This document shows positions 38,735 to 50,079 of a stretch of 64,000 nt of DNA, one piece after another (position 1 is the stretch's first letter; each line of letters starts with the position of its first letter). The position numbers were made by a program, and so were the translations under genes. The stretch comes from Hemileia vastatrix (lineage: Eukaryota; Basidiomycota; Pucciniomycetes; Pucciniales; Zaghouaniaceae). Under the pieces are notes generated by a model. The model was not told the DNA's origin, did no database searches, and saw only the letters and a program-made list of their open reading frames with translations. The stretch spans positions 3,447,001 through 3,511,000 of the forward strand of contig JASXTE010000009.1 of NCBI GenBank assembly GCA_030280995.1, given 5' to 3'.

Positions 38735-40595
38735 TCAAGAATCCAGAACAACTTCAATGCTGGTTCCATTAATCAAGACTGGTGCCTTGAGAGGGGAAAT
38801 AAAAATTGAGCTATCCTCAATGTTCTTTGTGAGCTCAGCATCTTCAACTGTAGATAAAGCGTTATTATCAATATCAATAGTATTTAAATAATGAATATCC
38901 TCTTCCAGCATCAAGATTTCTTGTTGAGATTCATATGAAATATTGCTGGCACAATCACTTGATGTATCATCCAGTGCTACTTTGTCATCAGCATGCTCCT
39001 CTGTTTGTTCTACAAGATTTATCTTCTTGTCACAAACATGGCCCTTCTGCAAATGTTTGTTGCACTTGAAGCAAGTGTTTGTTGCATAATTTTTAGGTGC
39101 AACAGGGGCAGAAGGTTTACCAACCTTTTCCAAAGGTTTTTGTTGGTAAGTGGAGGATTTCTCCAAAGGGGTCCTAGGAATGAATCTTCTGGTATCATAC
39201 TTGTTTTTTAGAAGGATCTCATTACAAGTATTAATAAAAGAAGAGGGTTCTCTGGAGAGCTCAGTCCTAGCCACAATCAAGTCTCTCAGAGACATTGGTA
39301 ATTTTTAAAGGATCCTGTCCTTCCATAACTCAAACTCCATATTTGGGTCCATTGCCCTCAATTTTTTTACAAGTTTCATTAAGAACTCAATAGGTTTATC
39401 AGTGGAAGAGCTACATCTAGTTTCCTCATACCGCCTTTGTTGAGCCATTCTGAGCTTGGAGCCACCAAATTGTGCTTTAATCAATTTCTGCCAATCATCC
39501 CATGAGTAGTCATTTCTGTCCAGGAGAACAGATTCATACCACATTAGGGAAACATTGGTAAACAAGGAAATTAACTTAGACACAATTTTCTCATCTGGGA
39601 GTTTGTAAAAGATTTTTAAGTTATCAATTTTCCAAATAAATTGCTGCCAATCAGAAGAAGAATCACCATCAAATGTTGGGTACTGGTCATGTTTTGGGCA
39701 ATTCTTTTGATTTGAAGGAGTCTCCTTAGTACAAGCTTGTTTCTGAGTAATAAGTAGATTTAACTTCTCTAGTTGTGCAGTAATCTCATTTTTTAATCCT
39801 TCTGTTAAAGGTCCTGGTGCATCATCAATTTTTAATGGAAACTCAGGGGTATCAACATGTATTTCCGGAACCAATTTACTTTTAGATGAACTAGCCACAG
39901 GTAACTCTGGAGCATCCTGTACTATTTTTTCCTTCAAAGAAATCCCAGAATACTTTTGATCAATAAAAAATGAGTTCAATTTCTCCTCAATGGTTGTTAG
40001 TCTGGTTTTCACTCTTGGAAGACTAGATAAACTCTTATTGATTGTTGCAAAAGATAACTGATTTTTATTTAGAAAAGATGACAAATTGTCATTCAATCTT
40101 TTCAGATTCATCTTGTCTATCTACACCTCCTGGCAACAGGCAGATACAGTATCTTTCAGTTTTGACAAATCATTTTTGATATTTTGCCATAAAGCAACTT
40201 TCTTTTCATGGGTTGCATTGTAATGAAACAATTTGTCAGAAACTCTCTGTGATTCACTTCTTAATGCTTGATAGCCCTGTTCAGTTAACAAACTATTATA
40301 TTTCTGAGTTAGTTGCATGTTTTTCATTGTATGATTTTGTTTAGCAATAATATCTCTCAAATATTCATCCTCAATGTTTGCTATATCTGGAGTGTTTTTT
40401 AATAAGAAAACAGAGTAACTTTCCAGCATCTCATAAAACTCAGGTTCAAGTGTCTCATCAATAATAGCCATATCAGGATTTATCATTGAAGTAGCAATTA
40501 GAACTAAAGGATTAGATACATTTGAAATTTGAGCAATTTGTCTACTGTTCTCAACCTCTACAGGTCTCACAGTCTCATCTCCTCTTCCAGAATTA
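38735..40595 (-). pseudogene. Chromovirus C gag with the start of protease
   Basis: One frame with nonsense codons at 40121-40123 (TAG), 39305-39307 (TAA, in KDRIL-KLPMS) and 38735-38737 (TGA, replacing the glycine of the protease DSG). It contains the Gag domain (YPTFDGDSSSDWQQFIW), RRYEETRCSSS, and a zinc knuckle CFKCNKHLQKGHVC. After EVVLDS the protease continues for only about 12 codons before the deletion junction. It cannot supply enzymes and could have moved only in trans. Confidence 0.85.
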
Positions 40596-40596
40596 C

Positions 40597-40654
40597 CTGA
40601 GGGAACTGAATTAGTTACAAGAAATGGTACTTGATAATCAATAGAGGGGCTTAC
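40597..40654 (-). other. Gag intron 2 of chromovirus C (58 nt)
   Basis: Donor GTAAGC after CCTTG, branch-like ACTAAT, acceptor TTCCCTCAG before GTAATTC; same length and place as in A. Confidence 0.6.
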
Positions 40655-41121
40655 CAAGGTTTTCTGGGCAAGATCATATTGTTTTTTTTCTTCTTCCTCC
40701 TTGATAGGGGTGAGGAGGTGTGGGGTTGACTTGGCTGTGTCTTGATGGACCTGCTTGGGGCGTCTGTTGATTTTGAGCCAGGTAATCCCACTGAGTGTTC
40801 AGCCAATCCCAATGCCACTTGGATACTTGCACTTTCTCTGGCTTCTAGGGAGCCAATTGATGAAGATACCTGGGGGGAGAAGGTTTCTCTATTCTCTTGA
40901 AGAAAAACATCTATTTTTCTTACCTTTTCTTCTAGAGAATCTACTTTTGACCTCAATTTCAAGTTTTTTGTCCTTAATTGCTTTATGTGTGTTGACAGGT
41001 TTTTAACTTGTTGAGGTAATGGCATCTTTTTTATTTTGAAGCCTTTTGGAAGTCCTTCTGGGGGGTTTATTATAGGTTTCTGTTCCTGAGTTGTTTCCAC
41101 CAGAATTTCCACTTCCTCCAT
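40655..41121 (-). pseudogene. Chromovirus C gag exon 2
   Basis: Begins MEEVEILVETT, then EGLPKGFKIKKMPLPQQ and a coiled-coil-like helix in one frame. The tryptophan motif WDWLNTQWDYLAQNQQ lies in the neighbouring frame, so an indel separates the two halves. Confidence 0.65.
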
Positions 41122-41188
41122 CTCTACATCGTGATTGGGGCAATGATTGATTAATTTTAGATAATTTTCTAGTTAAATGGGAACTCAC
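41122..41188 (-). other. Gag intron 1 of chromovirus C (67 nt)
   Basis: Donor GTGAGT after IDYDEATS; acceptor GATGTAGAG just before ATGGAGG. Phase 0 on both sides. Confidence 0.65.
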
Positions 41189-41260
41189 AGAAGTAGCCTC
41201 ATCATAATCAATCAAATCCAATTCCTCTTCACGTGCAGCAGAGATACCTTGATCAGTCAT
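41189..41260 (-). CDS. Chromovirus C gag exon 1 (24 codons)
   Basis: ATG at 41258-41260 (MTDQGISAAREEE), ending IDYDEATS at the donor, in parallel with exon 1 of A. Confidence 0.6.
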
Positions 41261-42071
41261 TTCTAATTTTTACTGCAATGAGAGAGGGAGAATAAGATGA
41301 ATTAGTTTATATTTTTACTTTTTATTTAAAAGAAAAATAATAAAATAAAATTTTCAGGATAAATTCAACTAAAATAATAATCAATTTATTAATCCAAAAC
41401 AATTTAAAACCAGGATTATAAAATAATCAACTGAAGAAATAAATTTAAATTTTTTATTAACAATTTTATGAGAATTATTATCAGAATTTTAAATCAACTG
41501 AATAATCAACTACCAGGACTTAATGTCAACTGAAATAATTAAATATGAATTTTATTAATTATATAAAATTTTATTGTCACAACAATTTTTCAACTAGAAC
41601 AAATAAAATTTAATTTATCAGGAAAAAAGTCAACTGAAATAATTAAATATGAATTTTATTAATTATATAAAATTTTATTGTCAGGATAATTTGTCAACTT
41701 TAACAATTAAAATATAATTTATCAGGACAAGAGTCAACTGAATATTATAATAATTAATTTTTAAAATATAATTTTTATTACTTCTACGACTAAGAACACA
41801 ATTGCTCTATTATTGTCAACTAGGAAAAATAAAAAAAATAAATAATAATAATAATAATTCCAAGTTACCAGACACCTCCCCCTGTAAAATGAGCAAATTA
41901 ATGCCACCTACAGAGTGCTGAGTAAAAGGAAATACGTAGAGAATGAAGAGTTCAAAGTGACCCACAAATAGTAATTTCAATAATTACCACAAAATATACG
42001 AGGTTTAGTCAATATATGAACCTAATTTTTGGAGCGCGGTTTGATACACGTTCGCAGCAAAAATTTTTGCC
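41261..42071 (-). other. 5' leader of C, left part
   Basis: AT-rich leader with a tandem duplication of about 103 bp (41534-41690, copies starting TCAACTGAAATAATTAAATA) and an AAT microsatellite. Cut at 42075 by element D and resumed at 55409-55531. Confidence 0.65.
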
Positions 42072-42075
42072 ACGT

Positions 42076-43167
42076 TGTGGTCTTCCAACATTGGAAGGGG
42101 CCTTTGTTGTGTGTTTTGGCGCTGTTTGTGCATGTCTTAATTGACATCTGTTAAGGAATTGGGTATTTTTCTGGTTTTAATCCGTGGACATTGGGTCTGC
42201 GGGTATGTGGGTACTATCATTGGATAGCCCTGGTTTTTCTCTATATTTCATGTTTGAAGAAATTTTTCACATTCTAAGTTTAAAGGGGTCATTTCCTCAT
42301 TCTTCATTTATATAAGATAGCTGTTTAATTTTGTTTTTAGTGATTTACAGGCTTAGCTTAAGTCTTAGGGTTAATTGCTTAGTACCATTGGATAGAGCTA
42401 ATTTTTCTCTATATTTCATGTCTCAATGTTGTTATAGTGAAATTCCGTGTTTTAAAGGTTTTAGTAGTTGTAGCTAATTTTTCTAAGTAGATTAGTGGTT
42501 TTTGTTGGTTTTCTGGCTTCAGGGAGGCCGGGCCGCTTCAGGTGGCATCTCCGACGTCGAGCGGCCCTCCCGCCTTTGTTTTAGGAGGTTGGGGAGCGCT
42601 TCAGGAGGTTTTTTTATGCAATTTGGCGGGTACAGGCGCCAGATTGGTGGATGCGCATGGGCTCTTAGTTAGTGGTCTGTGTGTACATAGTGAATAAGAC
42701 AGCTTGGGGCAACCTTAATCATCATACAACCATCCGGAGATGATATCATTGTTCCTCACTCAGTTTTCACTGTTTTCTGGCCACAATTGGCTGTGTTTGT
42801 TGCAAGTGAGTTCTTCATTTAACTTAACTTTGGCAACTTTTTTCTCTGTTATAGTCTTGCAAGCTATAGCAAGTATTATTGCTGTCTTTGGTGTGGATTT
42901 TCAGCCTACATCAAGTATCTTTGCTGTCTCTGGTGTGGACTTTGTTCTACATATCATTTCTTTGGTCTGGTAGTCTATCTGGGGACTACTTTCTTGGCTC
43001 ATCAAGCAGTCAAGTGTGTTAAACAGGAGCTTTAGCAAAACAGGAACCAACTTACTTTAGCAAGTAAGTCTCACTCTATTTTTCTAAAGGGACAGGGGAT
43101 TTTCTCTCTGGTTTTTCTCCAACTCCCTTGGTCAAGGCCTATAGCTAGTACTATAGGATTGTCTACA
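42076..43167 (+). repeat. 5' LTR of element D
   Basis: 1092 bp, matching 54329-55404. It contains a GC-rich island (about 42525-42580) in otherwise T-rich sequence. Confidence 0.9.
42309..42316 (+). promoter_or_regulatory. TATA box in the 5' LTR of D
   Basis: TATATAAG, kept in the 3' LTR. Confidence 0.45.
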
Positions 43168-43171
43168 TTTC

Positions 43172-43188
43172 TGGCGCCCAACGTGGGG
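43172..43188 (+). promoter_or_regulatory. Primer-binding site of element D
   Basis: TGGCGCCCAACGTGGGG, four bases after the LTR. It is complementary to the 3' end expected of eukaryotic tRNA-Lys (Lys1,2 type), a known primer of several retroelements. Confidence 0.8.
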
Positions 43189-43255
43189 TAGAACTTGCTA
43201 GTTCTTTTAAATATCTGTTTTCTTTTGGCTCTTTTTGGTGTTTTGGTCTGGAGGA

Positions 43256-45802
43256 ATGGCTTCTGGTTCCTCTATTCCTGTGGTGACTGTCAGTGGGGGG
43301 GATGGTCTTCCTTCTGTGATGGTTAGGGAGTGTGTCACTACGCAATATAGGGGGTGGACTTGCTAGCAAGTCCCCAACCTGAACTCAGGCACAACTCAGA
43401 TGGAACTCAGACTGAACTCATACTGAACTCATATTGAACTCTACTTGAAGACCCACCTAAAACTGTTCTTCTGAGTGGTGTTTATCCCTGATTGTATGGT
43501 TCCTTTGTCAATAGCTCAATGTGTGTTCAATCTGTGGTGAACTTGAGTCCAAGGTTGCGGACTTGCTAACAAGTCCGCCCCCCATATTGCGTGGTGTGTG
43601 AGGATTAAAACTTGGGATGGTACCAAGTCTAATGGGGAGGATGTCAAGTGGTTTCTAGAGAAGTATGAAACTGCTGCTGGAGTGGATGGTGCTTCCTACC
43701 TGGACATGGTGAAGCAGATTATCTTCTTCATTGGTGATAGGTCAGTGGAGATGGAGCTTGTGGCCATGTCTGGCTACAAGAAGAGGGATTGGAAATTTTT
43801 GTGTAGGGAGATGATAGATAGATGGGGTGTCAGGTTCACTATGGTGGATCTGAACAAGGTTGTCAGTGAGTGGCAATCTTATGATGGTGTTGTTAACTTG
43901 CATAGTTACAGGAAGTTTCCGCTACAGTTTGATCCTGTGGTGGAATATTTGGTGGAAGTGGAGGAGCTGGCACATGAAAATGCTGCAAAGGATGTTTTTT
44001 GGTCTGCCCTGGCTAGAAATGTCAGGATGGATGTGTTGAAGGAGTTGTCAAGAAAGGAATTGATGAAGACTCTTTCTAATTGGGACCAGAAGTTTCCTGC
44101 CTTGGATAAGGTGAAGGAGGCTGTTGAGGCCCATTTTAAGTTATTGGCTGTGGAAACCTATCAGGAGGGGTGTGCCAAGTATGTCAGCAAAGTCAGTGAC
44201 GCTTTGGCTGAAGAGGAAGTTAGGGAGAAGAAGGAGGAGAAGAATTTGGTGCAGGTTCCCAAACAGGAGAGGGACCCAAAGGTGGAGCAGTTGGCTGATC
44301 TTACAAAGCATCTGCACATTTTTGTTCAGGAGGCCAAGAAGGTTAATAAGGCACCTTATCAGCCTAAAGATTTTGAAAGGAGGGCTGGTAGGAGTGATCC
44401 TTGGGTTTGTTCTTATTGCAGTAGGAGGGGGCACAGGTCCAATGATTTTTGGGCACTGAAAAGAGATGTGTCTGAAGGAAAAGTGGAGTTTGATGGCAGG
44501 GTTTTTAAGCTCCCTGACGGTTCTTTTGTGAAGCCCAGTGAGGGGCAGGCTCCCGTGGATTTGGTCAGGAGAAGGGTTGGTCTCAATCAAAGGAGGCCAA
44601 GGTTTGAGGAGATTCTTGATCAGGGGAAGTCTTCTGTTAAGGTATATGAGGAAGTCAAGGGAAAGGGGAAGGAGGTCAATAAGGTCTCTTTTTCTACTTC
44701 TTTTGGTGGTTTGGAGTTGTATTCTTGTGGTGGACAGTCAAGTGGTGAATGCTTGGCTGGTGTTTATGATGTGGAAGCAGGAAAGGTGGGAAGGCCTAAG
44801 AGTAGTTCTCAGTCCCAACCAAAGCCAAGTGCTTCAAAGGTGTATCCTAAGCTGAGTGCAGATAGGAAGAGGTACAGCAAAGAGGAGCTGTACAAGATGC
44901 AGAAGGGTATGGCTGATATGGGCCCCCCTAGTTTTGGCGCATTGGATATGAATGGTGATCCAATGCCAATGGAGGTGGATTCTGAATCTGAGGAGGATGT
45001 TCCTTTGGCTTCATTGCCAAAGCCTGCTGGAGTCAGAGGTTCTGGTGAGGGATCTGGTTTGGTTCCTGTTAATGGTAAATCTGTTGGTGGTGCTGGTCCT
45101 CAAGAAGCTTCTAGGACCAAGGTGGTGAAGCAAAGAGCTCACTTTGAGAGGCCAGTAGTGTCTGGTCAAGTTAATGTTATGGACTTTTTCCTGGAAAGGA
45201 TGAATCAAGTTCAGGTTTCCCTATCTTATTGGGAATTGTATGCTATCAGTCCAGGGTTGGCTGATAGAAAGAAAAAGTTGTTGACCAGGAGAAGAGTTTC
45301 TTCTGGGGAGGTAGAATACATTTGTGATTCTGCTGAAAAGTTTGGTGAGGGGTTGGAAACTCATTTTTCTGCTCCTCTGGAATATGTCAATGTCACTCTG
45401 AATGGCAGGGAGGCAAGGGCATTGGTGGATTCAGGTTATCAGATAAACCTGATTTCTTTGTTTGAGGCAACTCATATGGGCCTCCCCATCAAAATTGGTA
45501 TTGGTGGGAATTTGAGAGGGATCGGTGGCCATGTCACTGAATTGGCTGGAACTTCAGAGTTTTTGAAGTTAGATGTTGGCGGAGCCTCAGGGAAGGTTCA
45601 TTTTTACATTGCTAAAGGTAATGTAAAAGCAGTTTTAGGTGGGCCATTCTTGATGCATTTTCAGGCAAGAATTGGTTATCAATTTGATTTGGGAATCAGT
45701 TTGGAGTTGACTGGTGAAGATGAAAGGAGACTTCACATGAGGTTATCATCCCCTGGAGAGGATGGTTGGGAGACCAGGCCTGGTTTATCTTCAATGTGCT
45801 AG
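43256..45802 (+). pseudogene. Element D gag-protease, interrupted by a MITE
   Basis: ATG at 43256 (MASGSSIPVVTVSGGDGLPS) is followed after 26 codons by the 261-bp MITE2, which brings in-frame TGA codons. The frame then runs from 43598 to TAG at 45800. Contents: a Gag core (IKTWDGTKSNGEDVKWFLEK); an acidic and lysine-rich stretch; a zinc knuckle CSYCSRRGHRSNDF whose last cysteine is phenylalanine here; a proline/serine linker; and a protease-like end, ARALVDSGYQINLISL. The MITE plus its TSD is 264 bp, so removal would keep the frame. The initiator is the first ATG after the primer site. Confidence 0.85.
43336..43596. mobile_element. 261-bp MITE with CACTA-like TIRs (MITE2), inside D gag
   Basis: Left end CACTACGCAATATAGGGGG, right end ...CCCCCCATATTGCGTGGTG. 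TGCTAGCA at 43361-43368; TGCTAACA at 43564-43571 on the right. TSD TGT (43333-43335, 43597-43599). Subterminal GAACTCA words are shared with MITE1, of which this is a shorter relative. Confidence 0.9.
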
Positions 45803-45975
45803 TGCATGGACTGCTGCAGGAGAAGGAAGGAAGTGGGTGCTGCCTCAGGTTTTTTGGAGTGTGGCTCAGGCTCTATTGAGAGTCTGTCTTTTTTAGAGTT
45901 ATAAGGGCTGATCACCCTAGTGCTACAACCTCTCCCCAAGATGAGGAAATCCCAGGTTGTAGTAGGTAAGCTCCC

Positions 45976-48900
45976 TTGGAGATATACCAAGTGGATTTTC
46001 AACTTTCTCTTTTTAATGTTTCTCTTCTCTGCAACTATTCATCAAGTTTTTTATCAAGTCTCTGTTCTTTCTCAAGATTCTTAATTATTTTTAATTCAGG
46101 TTCAAGGAAGAAGATTGGTTATATATCTTCATTGAAAGATATGCGGAAAAGTTTTGGGGCAGTGAGATTGGGGTCTAAAAGTAAGTCCTCCCAATTGTGC
46201 ACCGCTAGGGTTTCTTCTACACCTTTCAAAAACATTACCTGGGCCACACCTGTGAGAATTGGGGAAACCCCTGGTTATTTTTGTAGGTCAGAAGAAAACT
46301 CAAGAAAAGAAGATAAAATTTTCAAGATAATTCATGAAAATCAAGAAAAAAATCTGAAGATAATGAAGAAAGAAGATGCAAAATATTTTTGTGAAGATCG
46401 TCAAGATCTATTTTTGGCCCTCCAGCATGAGGCTAAACTGCAGAAAATTTTGAAGAGAGAAGATCATCAAGATCAATTTTCGGGCCTCCAGAATGAGGGT
46501 AAACTGCACAATTTTAGAAGATGTGATTCAGAAGATGAATCAAGATTTGAAGATTTGGAAGTTGGAAGTGAGGATGAAGATGTGGAATTGCGGAAAAGTT
46601 TTGGAGTGGTGAGATTAGGGTGTAAAAGTAAGTCCTCCCAATTGTGCACCGCTAGGGTTTCTTCTACACCTTTCAAAAACATTACCTTGGCCATACATGT
46701 GAGCAATGGGGAAACCCTTGGTTTTTGTTCCAGGTCTGGTGGTGAAGAATTCCTGAAGATCCCTCAAGTTGAACGTGGAGCAGCAAAGTATAAGAAGGTA
46801 GCGCAGAAGATAAGGCCTGGCAATGAGCCTATGCCTGTGGGCTTGAATCCGCCTTTGAAGAGACCACCTTTGTCGAGAGATCCGTACTGTACACCTTTGG
46901 TGAAGAATCCTCCAGAACTTATAGAGACAGCTAGGGTGACCATGGAAAGGTTGAATGTTGTTAATTTTGGTCCTGATGGGTGGTTGTCTGAAGAAGAAAA
47001 GAAGTTGTTGTTGCACGTTATTGTGCTAAGGGAAAAGGCTGTGGCATTTGTTGAGGAGGAAAGGGGTGTATTGAAGCACTCTTATGGGGAACCTTACTTG
47101 ATTCCTGTGGTTTGCCATGAACCTTGGCAAACCAAACCTATTCCGATTCCAGCTGCTATTAGAGAGGATTTTGTAGAGATTGTTAGAGAAAGAGTCAGGA
47201 CTGGGTTATACAAACAACAGACTTCCAGCTACTCTAGTCCAGTTTTCTGTGTAAAAAAGCAGAATGGAAAGTTGAGGGTGGTTCATGATCTTAGAGCCTT
47301 GAATAGAGTCACTATCAAGGATGCTGGTATGCCACCAAGTGCAGAGGATTTTGTTGAAGCTTTTGCTGGAAGGGTGTGTTATGGTTTGGGTGATATTATG
47401 GGTGGTTATGATGAGAGGGAACTCCATACGGATTCAAGGCCTCTCACAACTTTTGAGACTCCTTTGGGAAGATTTCAGCTCACTTGGTTTCCTCAAGGAG
47501 CAACTAATTCAATTGCAGTTTATCAAGCACAGATGGTTTGGATTTTTCAGGATGAGGTTCCTACTCATGCTGGTATTTTTATTGATGATGGCGGAATTAA
47601 AGGACCATCCACTGATTATGGTAATGAGGTGTTAGCGGAGATCCCTGGAATAAGGAGGTTTGTGTGGGAATATGCAATAACTCTAGAGAGAGTGTTGTTT
47701 AGGATTAAAGAGGCTGGTTTGACCATTTCAGGGTCAAAATTCTGTTGTTGTGTTCCTGCTTTGGAAATTCTGGGTCATGTGGTATGTAAAGAGGAAAGGA
47801 TTATGGCAAAGAAGAAGATTAATAAAATCCAGTCATGGCCAAGGCCTAAAAATACTACTGAAGTCAGGGGATTTTTGGGTGTATGTGTATATGTCAGGAT
47901 TTTTATTAAGGATTTTTCTTTGTTGGATTCACCTTTAAGGAGGTTGACAAGAAAAGATGAAGATTTGGAATGGACTGAAGAGTGTGAAGAGGCTTTTCAG
48001 AAGTTGAAAAAGGTTGTTGGTGAGGATATTGTTCTTCACAAGTTGGGTTATGGTGTTGGTGCTGGAAAAATTTTCTGGCAGTGGACTCAAGTTATATTGC
48101 TGCTGGTGCTGTTTTGTCTCAGGAAGATAAAACTGGGAGGGTCAGGCCAGTAATGTATGATTCTGTGTTGTTTCATGATGTGGAATCTAGGTATTCTCAG
48201 CCTAAGTTGGAATTGTGTGGTGTAGCTAAAATTTTAAAGAAGCTGCAGACGGTTTTGTGGGGGCAGCCTTTTTAGCTGCAGGTGGATGCAAAATCTTTGG
48301 TTCAGATGATCAATACACCTAGTCTTCCAAATGCTCCAATGACTAGGTGGGTGGCATTTATTCAACATTTTTCTTTTGACCTGGTACACAAACCAGGTAA
48401 AACTTTTACTATGCCTGATGGATTATCAAGGAGGCCACCTACAGATGAAGATTCTGAGGCTGAAGAGTTTGATGAAGATGTTCCAGTGGTTAGGGCCAGC
48501 ACAAAGGGTGCTGAAGATTTTTCTGACCTCCCCCAAGAGGCTAAACTGGCTGGATCTGATCTTGATTCTGGTGATCAGGATGTTTTTTTTGATGAAGATG
48601 GAGTTGTTGTTTGGGACAGCTCAAAATTGGAAAAGGGTGTTTTTGTTAGTGAACTGGATTCTCACAAGGTTCAGTGGAAAGAGAAGGACGTGCCAAAATT
48701 TAAGGATTGGTGTCCTGGTTGGGCTGCTCAATTGGCTCATGTTCATACTGGTGATTTTGATGACAGAATTGTACCCTTGGATGTGGTGTTGTTGGATTTT
48801 GAAGATGAGATCTGGGGTCAGTCTGGGTTTTATTTTTGTGGAATATCTGTTGACCTTGGAGAGGCCAGATAGCTGTGATGATGATACTTGGTTGGCAATC

Positions 48901-50079
48901 AAGAAGAAGAGTCCTGGATTTTATATGTCAGGAAGGCTGTTGATGAGGAGGAGACATCCAAATCTTCAAGTGGTGGTGACTCAGAAGAAGGTTCAAGAAT
49001 TGGTTTTGAAGTCTTTGCATGAACACCTTCTTCATAGAGGCTTTGGGGAGACTTATAGAAGAGTAGCAAACAGATTTTGGTGGCCAGGTATGAAGTTGGC
49101 TGTGCAGGGTTGGGTTCAATCTTGTGAAGAATGTCAAAGAAGAAGTCACTTGAAACCTAAAAAGGTGGGCTGTGCTACTGGTGAATCAACTGTTTTTGGG
49201 AGGGTCAGTCTGGATGCTGTCCATATTAAAGAGGGCAGGTATAAATACTTGATTGTTGCTAGGGATGATTTGTCTGGTTGGGTGGAGGCAGTGCCTCTGG
49301 TTAATTTGACTGCCAAGAATGTGGCAGAGTTTTTGAAGAAGGAGTGGATTTATAGGTATGGGGTGATGAAGTTGGTCACTGTTGATGGTGGGCCAGAGTT
49401 TGGTGCCAAATTTAAAGAAGCTGTGGCTAGTGTTGGTTCTAAAGTTAGAGTGGCTACACCTTATTATCCTGAAGCTGAAGGCATAGTTGAAAGAGGCCAT
49501 CAAGTTATCAAGAATGCTTTGGTGAATATGTGTGGAGATAGTGCTGAAAATTGGAGGCATTATTTACCCTTGGTGTTATTTGCTGATAGTGTCACTGTGA
49601 AGAGGAAAACTGGCTATTCTACTTATAAGTTAATGTTTGGTCAGAAAGCCGTTCTACCAGTGGACTTGGAAGCTGTCTCTTATCTTGGAATTGATTGGGA
49701 TGATGTGCACTCAACAAAAGATTTGCTCTGTGCCAGGATGCAACAGTTGGAATGTAGAGAGGAATGTCAAGAGAAAGCATACTCTAGAATGATGAAGATT
49801 AGGAATCAATTAGTAAGGTACTGAGACAAGAAGTTGGCTCATAGACTCAGGAATACCTTGAAACCTGGTTGTTTGGTTTTGGTGTATAATAGAAGCTTGG
49901 AGAGTCAGTGGGGGAAACTTTTTGCTGACAGATGGAATGGACCTTACAGAGTCAGATCTCAGGCATCTGGAGGTTCTTATGTTTTGGAAGAGTTGGATGG
50001 TGCAGTCTTGAAAAAGAGGGTGGCTGCAGACCAAGTGAAGAGGTTTTATCCCAGAGGCACTAGGCATGAAGAAGATTGA
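45976..50079 (+). pseudogene. Element D pol: RT, RNase H, integrase, with frame breaks
   Basis: RT lies at about 47080-47900 (SSPVFCVKKQNGKLRVVHDL, LTWFPQGATNSIAVYQ, FIDDGG). The frame slips near 48070; RNase H follows in the next frame (AGAVLSQEDKTGRVRPV, LQVDAKSLVQMI) with a TAG at 48273-48275. A second slip near 48870 returns to the first frame for integrase: HEHLLHRGFGETY...CEEC zinc finger, LDAVHI, VTVDGGPEFGAKF and EGIVERGHQVIKN. TGA at 49822-49824 cuts the last part, which continues in frame to 50079 (KPGCLVLVYNRSLESQWGKL). The N-terminal part holds an in-frame 447-bp tandem duplication. How pol is joined to gag is not clear. Confidence 0.85.
46144..47037 (+). repeat. 447-bp tandem duplication in D pol
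   Basis: CGGAAAAGTTTTGGGG...TAAGTCCTCCCAATTGTGC recurs at 46144 and 46591 and is in frame (149 codons). Each copy contains a 106-nt segment with intron-like ends (46181-46286 and 46628-46733: GTAAGT ... TAG or CAG). The end of the second copy is not sharp. Confidence 0.65.

Noticed and set aside
43598..43600. GTG as start codon of the D gag frame
   Set aside because: The real start is ATG at 43256; GTG only follows the MITE insertion.
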